Shown here one piece after another: positions 1 through 7,905 of a DNA stretch of 9,549 nucleotides (position 1 is its first letter; each line of letters begins with the position of its first letter). Where the stretch lies: contig JAUNXM010000072.1 in assembly GCA_030539815.1 (NCBI GenBank), positions 1 to 9,549 on the forward strand. Reading direction: 5' to 3'. The DNA comes from Methanobacterium sp. Its GTDB lineage: Archaea; Methanobacteriota; Methanobacteria; Methanobacteriales; Methanobacteriaceae. The position numbers were made by a program, and so were the translations under genes. The notes under the pieces were generated by a model that saw nothing but the letters and a program-made list of their open reading frames with translations, was not told the origin of the DNA and made no database searches.

Positions 1-65
1 CCAACAAACCTAATGGTACCACTACGGTGGCATGTCCGGATATTGGCATGATTTTGTTGGAATGA
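1..65 (+). CDS. Possible C-terminal end of an upstream gene cut by the window edge
   Basis: Frame 3 is open from the window edge and stops with TGA at 63-65, giving a tail that reads NKPNGTTTVACPDIGMILLE. The TGA overlaps the ATG at 62-64 of the next gene in the classic ATGA arrangement used for translational coupling. That is the main reason to prefer this frame over frame 1, which is also open but ends earlier at 49-51. Twenty residues are too few to name a family. If real, the upstream gene is co-transcribed with the secreted protein that follows and may belong to the same surface or secretion function. It could also be a chance open frame. Confidence 0.35.
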   Translation, partial: NKPNGTTTVACPDIGMILLE

Positions 66-631
66 ACCAACGGAGGAATTATATTAAGCGAAATTTATAC
101 AAAGCGGTAATTGTCGTTTTATTATTAGGAGTACTGCCAGTAAGCAGTGCTTCATCAATTGGCGGGTATTTTATACCTGGAGGAATGTACGGTGGAGAGT
201 CTGGATATTACTACTGGGAAGATTATTGTCCCCTATGTGATCATTACGATTGCCTTTTAGTAAATCCCAAGGGAACTTATGAAGGTGAAGTAACCTGTTC
301 TGCATGTGATGCAGATTATGATGGATGTACTGGATACGATAAATCTGCTTACGGCGCAAGGGCCAAGTTAATCCCTGCAATCAAGGAAGCAACCGAACCA
401 GTTAATGTCACGGCCCAGTCAACGGAACAAAATGAATCAGAAGTCAATAACACAACATCAAATTTTAACGACAAAGTCGAATTAGATAAACTACCCTCAA
501 AATCACTAGTTCCAGTTTCAGATCACCATGAAACTACCATAGCTGTGAATTTAGGTATCAATGATGTGCTGGTAAACAGCACGGTTCTCCAGGCACACCT
601 CAAGAAAATAAATGAACACGGGCTGGTTTAA
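62..631 (+). CDS. Secreted cysteine-rich protein with sequon-rich tail, function unknown
   Basis: I do not recognise a family. The 189-residue product has a clear signal peptide: a basic N-region (residues 1-14, with four Arg and Lys at 9 and 14... read as several Arg/Lys), a hydrophobic core at about 15-25 and a likely cleavage after VSSA (about residue 30). A Gly/Tyr-rich stretch follows (35-52). Next come two similar cysteine clusters, CPLCDHYDC (56-64) and CSACDADYDGC (79-89), six cysteines in all, which could bind metal or form disulfides. The tail from about 110 is polar and carries N-x-S/T sequons at N115, N124, N129, N130 and N172, suggesting a glycosylated surface or extracellular protein. 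No C-terminal anchor is visible. ATG 62 was chosen over the in-frame ATG at 32 because it overlaps an upstream stop as ATGA and puts the basic N-region first; neither start has a strong Shine-Dalgarno site. Confidence 0.7.
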   Translation: MNQRRNYIKRNLYKAVIVVLLLGVLPVSSASSIGGYFIPGGMYGGESGYYYWEDYCPLCDHYDCLLVNPKGTYEGEVTCSACDADYDGCTGYDKSAYGARAKLIPAIKEATEPVNVTAQSTEQNESEVNNTTSNFNDKVELDKLPSKSLVPVSDHHETTIAVNLGINDVLVNSTVLQAHLKKINEHGLV

Positions 632-670
632 AAACCTGCCCACATTTAATTGAATTCTTCATTTAACTAC

Positions 671-686
671 TTTTTTTATTTTTTTT
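671..686 (+). terminator. T-run terminator of the secreted-protein gene
   Basis: Seven T, one A and eight T lie about 40 nt after the stop codon at 631. Archaeal RNA polymerase commonly terminates at such T-tracts without a hairpin. The site sits between two convergent genes, as expected. Confidence 0.55.
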
Positions 687-724
687 AATCCATTTATGAT
701 AATGAATTTCTAAATAACCATTAT

Positions 725-730
725 AAAAAA
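725..730 (-). terminator. Possible T-run terminator of the isomerase-like gene
   Basis: Six A on the + strand read as T6 on the minus strand, about 30 nt past the stop codon of the isomerase-like gene. The spacer 632-759 otherwise holds only AT-rich sequence, including a TATAATT direct repeat near 753-766. The signal is weak because the surroundings are AT-rich. Confidence 0.3.
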
Positions 731-759
731 TTACAAATCTTAAAGGTATATTTTATAAT

Positions 760-1515
760 TTATAATTTAATCATTTTTTCAATATAATCCAGACTCTGAA
801 GGATATCCTGGGAATCTTTGACTTCCACCATCAAAATTCCATCAAAACTGGCTTCTCTAATATTAGTGAAGAGTGAATCAAAGTCTATACTCCCTGTTCC
901 CAGTGCATTGTGCTGATCAAATGTTCCGTCATTGTCACTGAGGTGAACATGTTTTATGAGGGGGTAATCAAACATCTCCTCTGACGAAAAACCGGAATTA
1001 TGGGCATGTCCTACATCAAGGGTCATAAACACATTAATTTCTTCTAAAAGACAATTTAATTCATTAAGATCCTGGTAGAGCAGACCTTCTATCACTGGCA
1101 TATTTTCCACACACATGTAAACCCCAATATCATAAGCATATGCAGCACACTCTGTAAGGGACTCCAAATTGTAACTTAATATTTTATTTTCAATTTTTTT
1201 CCCCATAATGGGCATGCTACCGGGATGGACAACCACCAGATCAGCATTCCAGGCAACAGCCCTATCCATGGATTTTTTAACTTCTTCAATTGATGAATTA
1301 CGGATGGACTGGTTATGGGATGCTAGGTTTATGTCAGATAATGGTGAGTGTACCGTTAATTTAATCTTATGTGAATCCAGTAATTCACCGTCAATTTCAT
1401 GGTAGGGATATTCGTTGATTATTTCACAGTAATGAATATTCCTTTCTTCCAGAAACTCCAGGACACTGTCCAGGGGTTGTGGATACAATGCCAGGGTCGA
1501 AACACCAATTTTCAT
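760..1515 (-). CDS. Sugar phosphate isomerase/epimerase-like TIM-barrel protein
   Basis: A 251-residue cytoplasmic protein of the xylose isomerase-like / AP endonuclease 2 superfamily (COG1082 type). Members bind a divalent metal in a TIM barrel and act on sugars, sugar phosphates, inosose or abasic DNA. The sequence shows the expected strand-end motifs in order: VHSPLSD (H56), VVHPGSMP (H97), CVENMP (E137), TLDVGHAH (D167, H170, H172), HVHLSDNDGTFDQHNALG (H189, H191, D194, D196, H202) and MVEVKD (E231). The likely metal ligands are E137, D167, H191 and E231. The length suits a single-domain sugar isomerase and is short for endonuclease IV, which also has more metal-binding His residues. The substrate cannot be read from sequence. 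The gene lies downstream of the PIN/ATPase gene, but a T-rich stretch, a TATA-like box and its own GGAG site suggest a separate transcript. The start is fixed by GGAG 8 nt upstream. Confidence 0.85.
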   Translation of the reverse strand: MKIGVSTLALYPQPLDSVLEFLEERNIHYCEIINEYPYHEIDGELLDSHKIKLTVHSPLSDINLASHNQSIRNSSIEEVKKSMDRAVAWNADLVVVHPGSMPIMGKKIENKILSYNLESLTECAAYAYDIGVYMCVENMPVIEGLLYQDLNELNCLLEEINVFMTLDVGHAHNSGFSSEEMFDYPLIKHVHLSDNDGTFDQHNALGTGSIDFDSLFTNIREASFDGILMVEVKDSQDILQSLDYIEKMIKL

Positions 1516-1523
1516 AGACTATG

Positions 1524-1527
1524 CTCC
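1524..1527 (-). promoter_or_regulatory. Ribosome binding site of the isomerase-like gene
   Basis: GGAG on the minus strand ends 8 nt before the ATG at 1515, the normal Shine-Dalgarno spacing, and supports this start. Confidence 0.6.
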
Positions 1528-1551
1528 ATATAGATTTCTAAACTCAATCAT

Positions 1552-1560
1552 TTAATATAA
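1552..1560 (-). promoter_or_regulatory. Putative TATA box of the isomerase-like gene
   Basis: TTATATTAA on the minus strand lies about 40 nt before the start codon. Initiation about 25 nt downstream would leave a short leader that still contains the GGAG site. This is inferred from spacing and an AT-rich match only. Confidence 0.35.
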
Positions 1561-1570
1561 TCGAGGTTTT

Positions 1571-1594
1571 AAAAAAGAAAAAGTTGGTAAAAAA
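1571..1594 (-). terminator. T-run terminator of the hisS-hisI-PIN/ATPase operon
   Basis: On the minus strand, directly after the stop codon of the PIN/ATPase gene, T6 is followed by a T5-C-T6 tract. Clustered T-tracts at the end of an operon, with a new TATA-like box behind them, fit an archaeal intrinsic terminator. Confidence 0.5.
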
Positions 1595-3463
<1,869 letters not shown>

Positions 3464-3468
3464 CCTAC

Positions 3469-3864
<396 letters not shown>

Positions 3865-3868
3865 TTCA

Positions 3869-5167
3869 TCATTCCTCATTATTAATATGATTTAATAGAA
3901 CGTCACTGACCATTTCAATGGATACCTGTTCCTGTTCTCCGGATTTCATGTCTTTAATGGTGACTTTGCCTTCTTCCAATTCACGTGCTCCAATTAAAAC
4001 CACGAACTTTGCTCCGGAGTTATCAGCAAATGAAAGGATTTTCTTAAGTTTTCTCCCTACCAGTTCCACATCAGTTGAAATCCCGTATTTTCTTAAATTT
4101 TGGGCTATTTCGAAGGCATTAAGTTTCATTTCATTAGATATGGGAGCAACAAAAACATCGACTCTTTTTTCTTCTGGAAGGTGCGATTCCTGTTTTTTAA
4201 TGGCTTCCATAACCCGATCAAAACCAAAGGCAAATCCTGTGGATTCCACCTTTTCACCACCGAAAACCTCTATTAGATTATAGGTACCCCCACCACTTAT
4301 TTGTTTCTGGGCCCCCAGACCCTCCACGTAGATCTCAAATACCGTCCCAGTGTAATAATCCAATCCACGGGCAATACCCAGATTCACAATGTAATCTGTG
4401 AAACCGAATGCTTCCAACATTTTTAAAAGTGTTTCAAGTTCATCAAGGGATTTTAATGCATCAGGATAATCATTAAGGATATTTTTCACATTATCAATAA
4501 TTTCGTGATGTCCTTGCATACCAATTAATTTCAGCAGAATGTTTTTTGAGGTTTCAGGAATTTCTGTCCTATTTAATAATTTTTCAAGTCCTTCTAAATC
4601 TCCTTTATCTACCATGGCCATGATTAGATCCTGCTGATGGGTAGGAACACTATCCTGCCCTAAGATACCCCTTAAAATTCCTAGATTTCCCAGGTGAATC
4701 TGGTAATCTTTCAGTTTCAATTCTTCCAGACAGTGAGCAGCCATGGCAATGATTTCTGCTTCAGAATCTGGTGATTTCCCGCCAATGAGTTCACATCCCA
4801 ACTGCCAGAACTGGCGGAAGCGCCCGGCTTGAGGCCTTTCGTATCGGAAACAACTACCAAAATAATACATTTTGATGGGTTTGGGTGCTTTTTGGAGTTG
4901 ATTCAAGTATATTCTTGCTACTGGTGCTGTTAATTCAGGTCTAAGTGCTAAGTCTCTACCTCCTTTATCCTGGAAGTGGTATATTTCTTCAATTATTCCT
5001 TCACCTGATTTGAGGGTGAAGAGGGATAGATCCTCGAATATAGGGGTTTTAATCTCCTGATAACCGTAGGTTTCGAACACTTTCCTCATGGTGTTCTCCA
5101 CGAGTTTTCTTTCTTTCATCTCCTTAAAGAGGAAATCACGGGTTCCTCTGGGTTTTTGCAGTTCCAT
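3869..5167 (-). CDS. hisS: Histidyl-tRNA synthetase
   Basis: Charges tRNA-His with histidine in the cytoplasm. The 432-residue length is typical for class II HisRS. Catalytic-core signatures are all present: motif 1 region near 30-45 ([11 protein letters not shown]), motif 2 [14 protein letters not shown] (107-120), the HisRS-specific ARGLDYYTG loop (266-274, with catalytic-type R267) and motif 3 GFAFGFDR (311-318). The part from about 335 to the end (VDVFVAPI..., then [23 protein letters not shown]) is the anticodon-binding domain. HisZ-type regulatory paralogues usually lose these motifs, so this is a true synthetase. It is the first gene of the operon with hisI and the PIN/ATPase gene. The start is supported by AGGAG 9 nt upstream and the standard beginning with KPRGTRDF. 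Confidence 0.97.
   Translation of the reverse strand: MELQKPRGTRDFLFKEMKERKLVENTMRKVFETYGYQEIKTPIFEDLSLFTLKSGEGIIEEIYHFQDKGGRDLALRPELTAPVARIYLNQLQKAPKPIKMYYFGSCFRYERPQAGRFRQFWQLGCELIGGKSPDSEAEIIAMAAHCLEELKLKDYQIHLGNLGILRGILGQDSVPTHQQDLIMAMVDKGDLEGLEKLLNRTEIPETSKNILLKLIGMQGHHEIIDNVKNILNDYPDALKSLDELETLLKMLEAFGFTDYIVNLGIARGLDYYTGTVFEIYVEGLGAQKQISGGGTYNLIEVFGGEKVESTGFAFGFDRVMEAIKKQESHLPEEKRVDVFVAPISNEMKLNAFEIAQNLRKYGISTDVELVGRKLKKILSFADNSGAKFVVLIGARELEEGKVTIKDMKSGEQEQVSIEMVSDVLLNHINNEE
3873..3877 (-). promoter_or_regulatory. Ribosome binding site at the end of hisS that decides the hisI start
   Basis: GAGGA on the minus strand overlaps the last codons of hisS and ends 8 nt before the ATG at 3864. 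No such site precedes the alternative ATG at 3879. Confidence 0.5.
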
Positions 5168-5176
5168 TAATTAAGT

Positions 5177-5181
5177 CTCCT
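5177..5181 (-). promoter_or_regulatory. Ribosome binding site of hisS
   Basis: AGGAG on the minus strand, 9 nt before the ATG at 5167; a strong archaeal Shine-Dalgarno site. Confidence 0.65.
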
Positions 5182-5211
5182 GTATAATGTGGATTGACTG
5201 GTGTAAATTAA

Positions 5212-5222
5212 AATATTTTATT
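5212..5222 (-). promoter_or_regulatory. Putative TATA box of the hisS operon
   Basis: An AT-only stretch on the minus strand (ATAAAATATTT) lies about 50 nt before hisS. Initiation about 25 nt on would give a leader of roughly 23 nt that includes the AGGAG. The rest of the 264-nt spacer (5168-5431) shows no credible gene, only AT-rich sequence and weak inverted repeats. Confidence 0.35.
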
Positions 5223-5290
5223 CTAAAGTTACTATTGAATTTTCATGGTAGATAGTATTATGGGAATTGATTTCTGAATATTAAATATAT

Positions 5291-5307
5291 AAAAAATGAA
5301 TTTTTTT
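5291..5307 (-). terminator. Possible terminator between the RNA ligase partner gene and hisS
   Basis: On the minus strand A7 is followed by TTCA and T6, so a small A/T hairpin with a 4-nt loop ends in a T-run. It lies about 125 nt after the stop codon of the upstream gene, rather far, and the structure is weak. Confidence 0.3.
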
Positions 5308-5431
5308 AGAAATTCCTGGAGTTATGGGTGAGTAAATGATTTAGTTAGAGGATTAAGTTCGGGATTTCAAAAGCACTTTTAAGGGAATAAAGTCTCTCTC
5401 AAAGATATTGGTTACGTTATTTAATATTCAT

Positions 5432-6094
5432 TTACTCGTAGTATTTCAAGTACTCCCTTAACATTTTAGGGAATGATTTAGCACTTAAAAAGCGAAGTCC
5501 TAATCGTTCAGCCCAGACTTTGATCCCTTCATCAGCGGCCACTACTCCTGCTCCCAGTTCCTTGGCTAAAAGGAGAACATCCAAGTCAGGGGCACTGTCC
5601 AGGGTTCCTTTCCTGAGAGCTGCCCGGTAACGTTTTCTGAAATCTTTAATGGCCTTTCCAATTACTTCCATTTCGATCTGGGTTTTTTTCTCACCACGGG
5701 ACATCATAACCATGGATTCCACTGCTGCTTCCCACACGGCACTTTCCGATATGCGCATACCTTTGTTCATTCTTTCCCGCATATCCTGAACGTATTCATA
5801 GAATATCTCCGAGGGTATCTTGGTGTCGTATCGATTGGGAGTTTTTTTAACGATCCAAGTTTCCGCTTTGATTATGATGCTTTGGGGGCAATCGTAACGA
5901 GTTATGTAATCAATGAACTCCTTGTAGGTAACTGGGGGCATGTGGCAACTCATATTAAGCTTTATCCTGGAACGGGCTATAAGATCCAGCAGGACTTCCA
6001 CAGTTTTATCCAGTTCCCCATCTCCATAATCATCCCTTAACTGATTATCAGTAAAGGCTGTTGTGTCTAAGACAAACCTCTGTTTGGCGATCAT
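5432..6094 (-). CDS. RNA ligase partner protein (PIN-domain family, UPF0278 type)
   Basis: A 220-residue PIN-fold protein that I recognise as the archaeal 'RNA ligase partner' family, named because its gene often lies beside an ATP-dependent RNA ligase of the Pab1020/MthRnl group. PIN-type acidic residues are in place: FVLDTTAFTD (D10), an acid in TYKEFID (E59), PDLDVLLLAKELGAG (D170, D172) and VVAADEGIKVWAERLG (D188). A basic segment (KAIKDFRKRYRAALRK, 147-162) could contact RNA. It may be an RNase or an RNA-binding cofactor; activity is not established by sequence. No ligase gene is next to it here: gltS lies upstream and hisS downstream. The ATG is preceded by GGGGG at 6104-6108, an imperfect Shine-Dalgarno site, 9 nt away. 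The product starts right at the first PIN strand, which supports the start. Confidence 0.9.
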   Translation of the reverse strand: MIAKQRFVLDTTAFTDNQLRDDYGDGELDKTVEVLLDLIARSRIKLNMSCHMPPVTYKEFIDYITRYDCPQSIIIKAETWIVKKTPNRYDTKIPSEIFYEYVQDMRERMNKGMRISESAVWEAAVESMVMMSRGEKKTQIEMEVIGKAIKDFRKRYRAALRKGTLDSAPDLDVLLLAKELGAGVVAADEGIKVWAERLGLRFLSAKSFPKMLREYLKYYE

Positions 6095-6119
6095 TTATTT
6101 AAACCCCCATAGAACCATT

Positions 6120-6130
6120 ATTTATATATC
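6120..6130 (-). promoter_or_regulatory. Proximal TATA-like box upstream of the RNA ligase partner gene
   Basis: GATATATAAAT on the minus strand is a good TATA match, but initiation 25 nt downstream would fall about 5 nt before the ATG and exclude the GGGGG site. Either the mRNA is nearly leaderless or the distal box is used. Confidence 0.35.
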
Positions 6131-6149
6131 TTAGGCCATCTCCGTGATA

Positions 6150-6162
6150 GATGAATTTCATC
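6150..6162. promoter_or_regulatory. 13-bp palindrome, possible operator
   Basis: GATGAATTTCATC has perfect 6-bp arms around one central base. It lies just upstream of the proximal TATA-like box of the RNA ligase partner gene. A second smaller inverted repeat, TACTG-AAA-CAGTA, follows at 6169-6181. Such sites could bind a dimeric regulator or form hairpins in a longer leader; short palindromes also occur by chance. Confidence 0.25.
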
Positions 6163-6222
6163 CACCTATACTGAAACAGTAACATTCATAACTTTTTAAC
6201 TATCAATTAATTTCTATTGGGA

Positions 6223-6232
6223 TTAATATAAA
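6223..6232 (-). promoter_or_regulatory. Distal TATA box upstream of the RNA ligase partner gene
   Basis: TTTATATTAA on the minus strand is close to the methanogen box A consensus. Initiation about 25 nt downstream (near 6200) would give a leader of about 105 nt holding both palindromes and the GGGGG site. The rest of 6095-6326 has no gene that I can support; a weak TTAAG/CTTAA inverted repeat lies at 6259-6273. Confidence 0.4.
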
Positions 6233-6326
6233 CTGTTGCATTCCATGAATCTATCTGCTTAAGGTAATCTTAACCAAGAATCAGTGTTATTCCTGGACTT
6301 AAACTGCTCAATTTTTAATTTATGCA

Positions 6327-7736
6327 TTATTTTTTCCTAAAATAAAATAACCCGATACCCAACCATAACAAAACCATTACCACGGAAAACACTAGCACCA
6401 CTTCTGGTCCAAATTGAAATATTAATGTTACCGAGGCTGCTGTGAAAATTCCTCCCCCTACAATTGGTTCAAACAGTAATTGTTTATATCCAAAACCCTC
6501 CAAAGCCGGCGATCGGTTATCAGGATCAGAAAGTTTCATTAGAAGGATTCCAGTGGCCGTCATGCCCATGGATTGTCCAAAGTTCCCTGATCCTCTTTCA
6601 AACCAGTAACTTGGAAACATGAGGGGAGCTAAATAAATAAATGCCACTACATTCCAGATTATGCCTACAAAGGCAAGTATTAAGAAAGGAATTAGGTTTT
6701 CTCCAATAATAGTAAGTGAAAGGGTGGCAATGGCACTGACGATTAGCACATCCAGTGAAAATCCCTGTATTCTAACAATTAAATCCCGATCAAGTGTCTG
6801 GTAAATATCAAATTTATCCAAAAGTATCTGCAGTATGATACCTCCGATCATGGCAAATGGGAAAAGAGGAACAAACTCTAAAAGGTTTGTTCCAGTGAAG
6901 GGCCCCCAAGTAGCAGCTTCCAGAAAAATCAGAACTTGTTGTATAAGAAAACCCATCCCAATAGCCACCCCTACATATGCGAAGTGAAGGGACAGTGGTT
7001 CTATGGATTCTGTTCGTGTGGTTAATTTCCCGGCAGAAACTCGATTATCAAATTCAACAATTCCGGCCTGTTCTTGGAGTGATATTTCTCTTTTATTAGT
7101 AATTATTTCAGTTTTACCATTTTTAACAGCATAGTTCATTAAAATAATTCCCAAAATAACTCCAAATATTAATCCAATAGTTGCTAGGCCCAGTGCTAAA
7201 TCAGACCCACCAACAAATCCCAGTTCATCGAAGGTCCCGGCCATGCCTGCCGCAGTTCCATGTCCTCCTTCGAATCCTATTTCTATTAATGCCCCGGCCA
7301 TGGGATCTATGGCAAAAAAGGGAGTTAAAATAAGCATAGTTACTAATATTCCAAATACGTACTGTCCCCATGCAATAGTCTGACCATGGGCAATTTGGGG
7401 GCCGGCTATGCGCCAGATCTTCTGAATACTTGGTAGTTTCTTACCTAAGAATAATGAAGCGAAGATAATATTAATGAAAAGACCCGGGAGAACACTCCAA
7501 ACTTCTAAAACTTCCTGCGGAAAAATTCCATTGGAAAGAAATGATGTCCCAAAACCCATCCAAGAAACTATGTTTCCCAGAATTTCTGGTCCTAAGAACA
7601 GGGCTATAAATCCTCCAATAATAGAACTTGGAAGAAACAGTTTTTGAAGTGGGGTGGACATAACCCTGACCCATTTACCAGAAAGTAAAACCAATCCCAG
7701 AATCAAAAAACTAACTGCTATCATTTCTGGTGACAT
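6327..7736 (-). CDS. GltS-family sodium/glutamate-type symporter, long form
   Basis: An integral membrane transporter of the ESS (GltS, COG0786) family, which imports glutamate or related anions with sodium. The 469 residues hold about ten to twelve hydrophobic segments. The two pseudo-symmetric glycine-rich signatures are clear: IGFEGGHGTAAGMAGTF (153-169) in the first half and ERGSGNFGQSMGMTATG (380-396) in the second. A polar loop (about 205-248) separates the halves. The protein is longer than the roughly 400 residues of E. coli GltS, mostly through this loop and added segments. The substrate may not be glutamate; methanogens could use it for osmolyte-related or nitrogen-linked amino acids, which is a guess. 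The gene seems monocistronic, with 232 nt after it and 169 nt before it. No Shine-Dalgarno site precedes ATG 7736 or the in-frame ATG at 7724, and a TATA-like box lies close by, so the transcript may be leaderless. Confidence 0.88.
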   Translation of the reverse strand: MSPEMIAVSFLILGLVLLSGKWVRVMSTPLQKLFLPSSIIGGFIALFLGPEILGNIVSWMGFGTSFLSNGIFPQEVLEVWSVLPGLFINIIFASLFLGKKLPSIQKIWRIAGPQIAHGQTIAWGQYVFGILVTMLILTPFFAIDPMAGALIEIGFEGGHGTAAGMAGTFDELGFVGGSDLALGLATIGLIFGVILGIILMNYAVKNGKTEIITNKREISLQEQAGIVEFDNRVSAGKLTTRTESIEPLSLHFAYVGVAIGMGFLIQQVLIFLEAATWGPFTGTNLLEFVPLFPFAMIGGIILQILLDKFDIYQTLDRDLIVRIQGFSLDVLIVSAIATLSLTIIGENLIPFLILAFVGIIWNVVAFIYLAPLMFPSYWFERGSGNFGQSMGMTATGILLMKLSDPDNRSPALEGFGYKQLLFEPIVGGGIFTAASVTLIFQFGPEVVLVFSVVMVLLWLGIGLFYFRKK

Positions 7737-7758
7737 GGGGAAATTTTTATCATTGATA

Positions 7759-7768
7759 CTATAAAAAA
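7759..7768 (-). promoter_or_regulatory. Putative TATA box of the gltS-like gene
   Basis: TTTTTTATAG on the minus strand is centred about 27 nt before the ATG. Standard archaeal spacing would place initiation at or within 1-2 nt of the start codon, matching the absence of a ribosome binding site. Confidence 0.35.
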
Positions 7769-7810
7769 TGTTATTCTGCTTAAAAAACCATATTGATTGT
7801 TATATCCCTC

Positions 7811-7851
7811 AAAAAAATAGAATTTTATTAATATTCCGAAAAAAAGAAAAA
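7811..7851 (-). terminator. T-run terminator after the REC-PAS-GAF gene
   Basis: On the minus strand a T5-C-T7 tract (7851-7839) and a T7 tract (7817-7811) follow the stop codon by about 55 and 90 nt. They separate the signalling gene from gltS. Confidence 0.5.
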
Positions 7852-7905
7852 TAATTAAGGATAAGGAATCTTAGTCAAGATAAAACTAACAAAACGGCCC
7901 CAAAA

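Noticed and set aside
32..61. ATG at 32 as the start of the secreted protein
   Set aside because: It adds ten residues with Trp, His and Asp before the basic N-region, has no properly spaced ribosome site, and ATG 62 overlaps an upstream stop as ATGA.
760..1515. Endonuclease IV (DNA repair) reading of the TIM-barrel protein
   Set aside because: The fold is shared, but the protein is short and lacks the full set of metal-binding His/Asp/Glu that marks endonuclease IV; isomerase/epimerase-like is safer.
5432..6094. VapC toxin of a toxin-antitoxin pair
   Set aside because: The protein is longer than a typical VapC, matches the RNA ligase partner family throughout, and no small antitoxin gene lies next to it.
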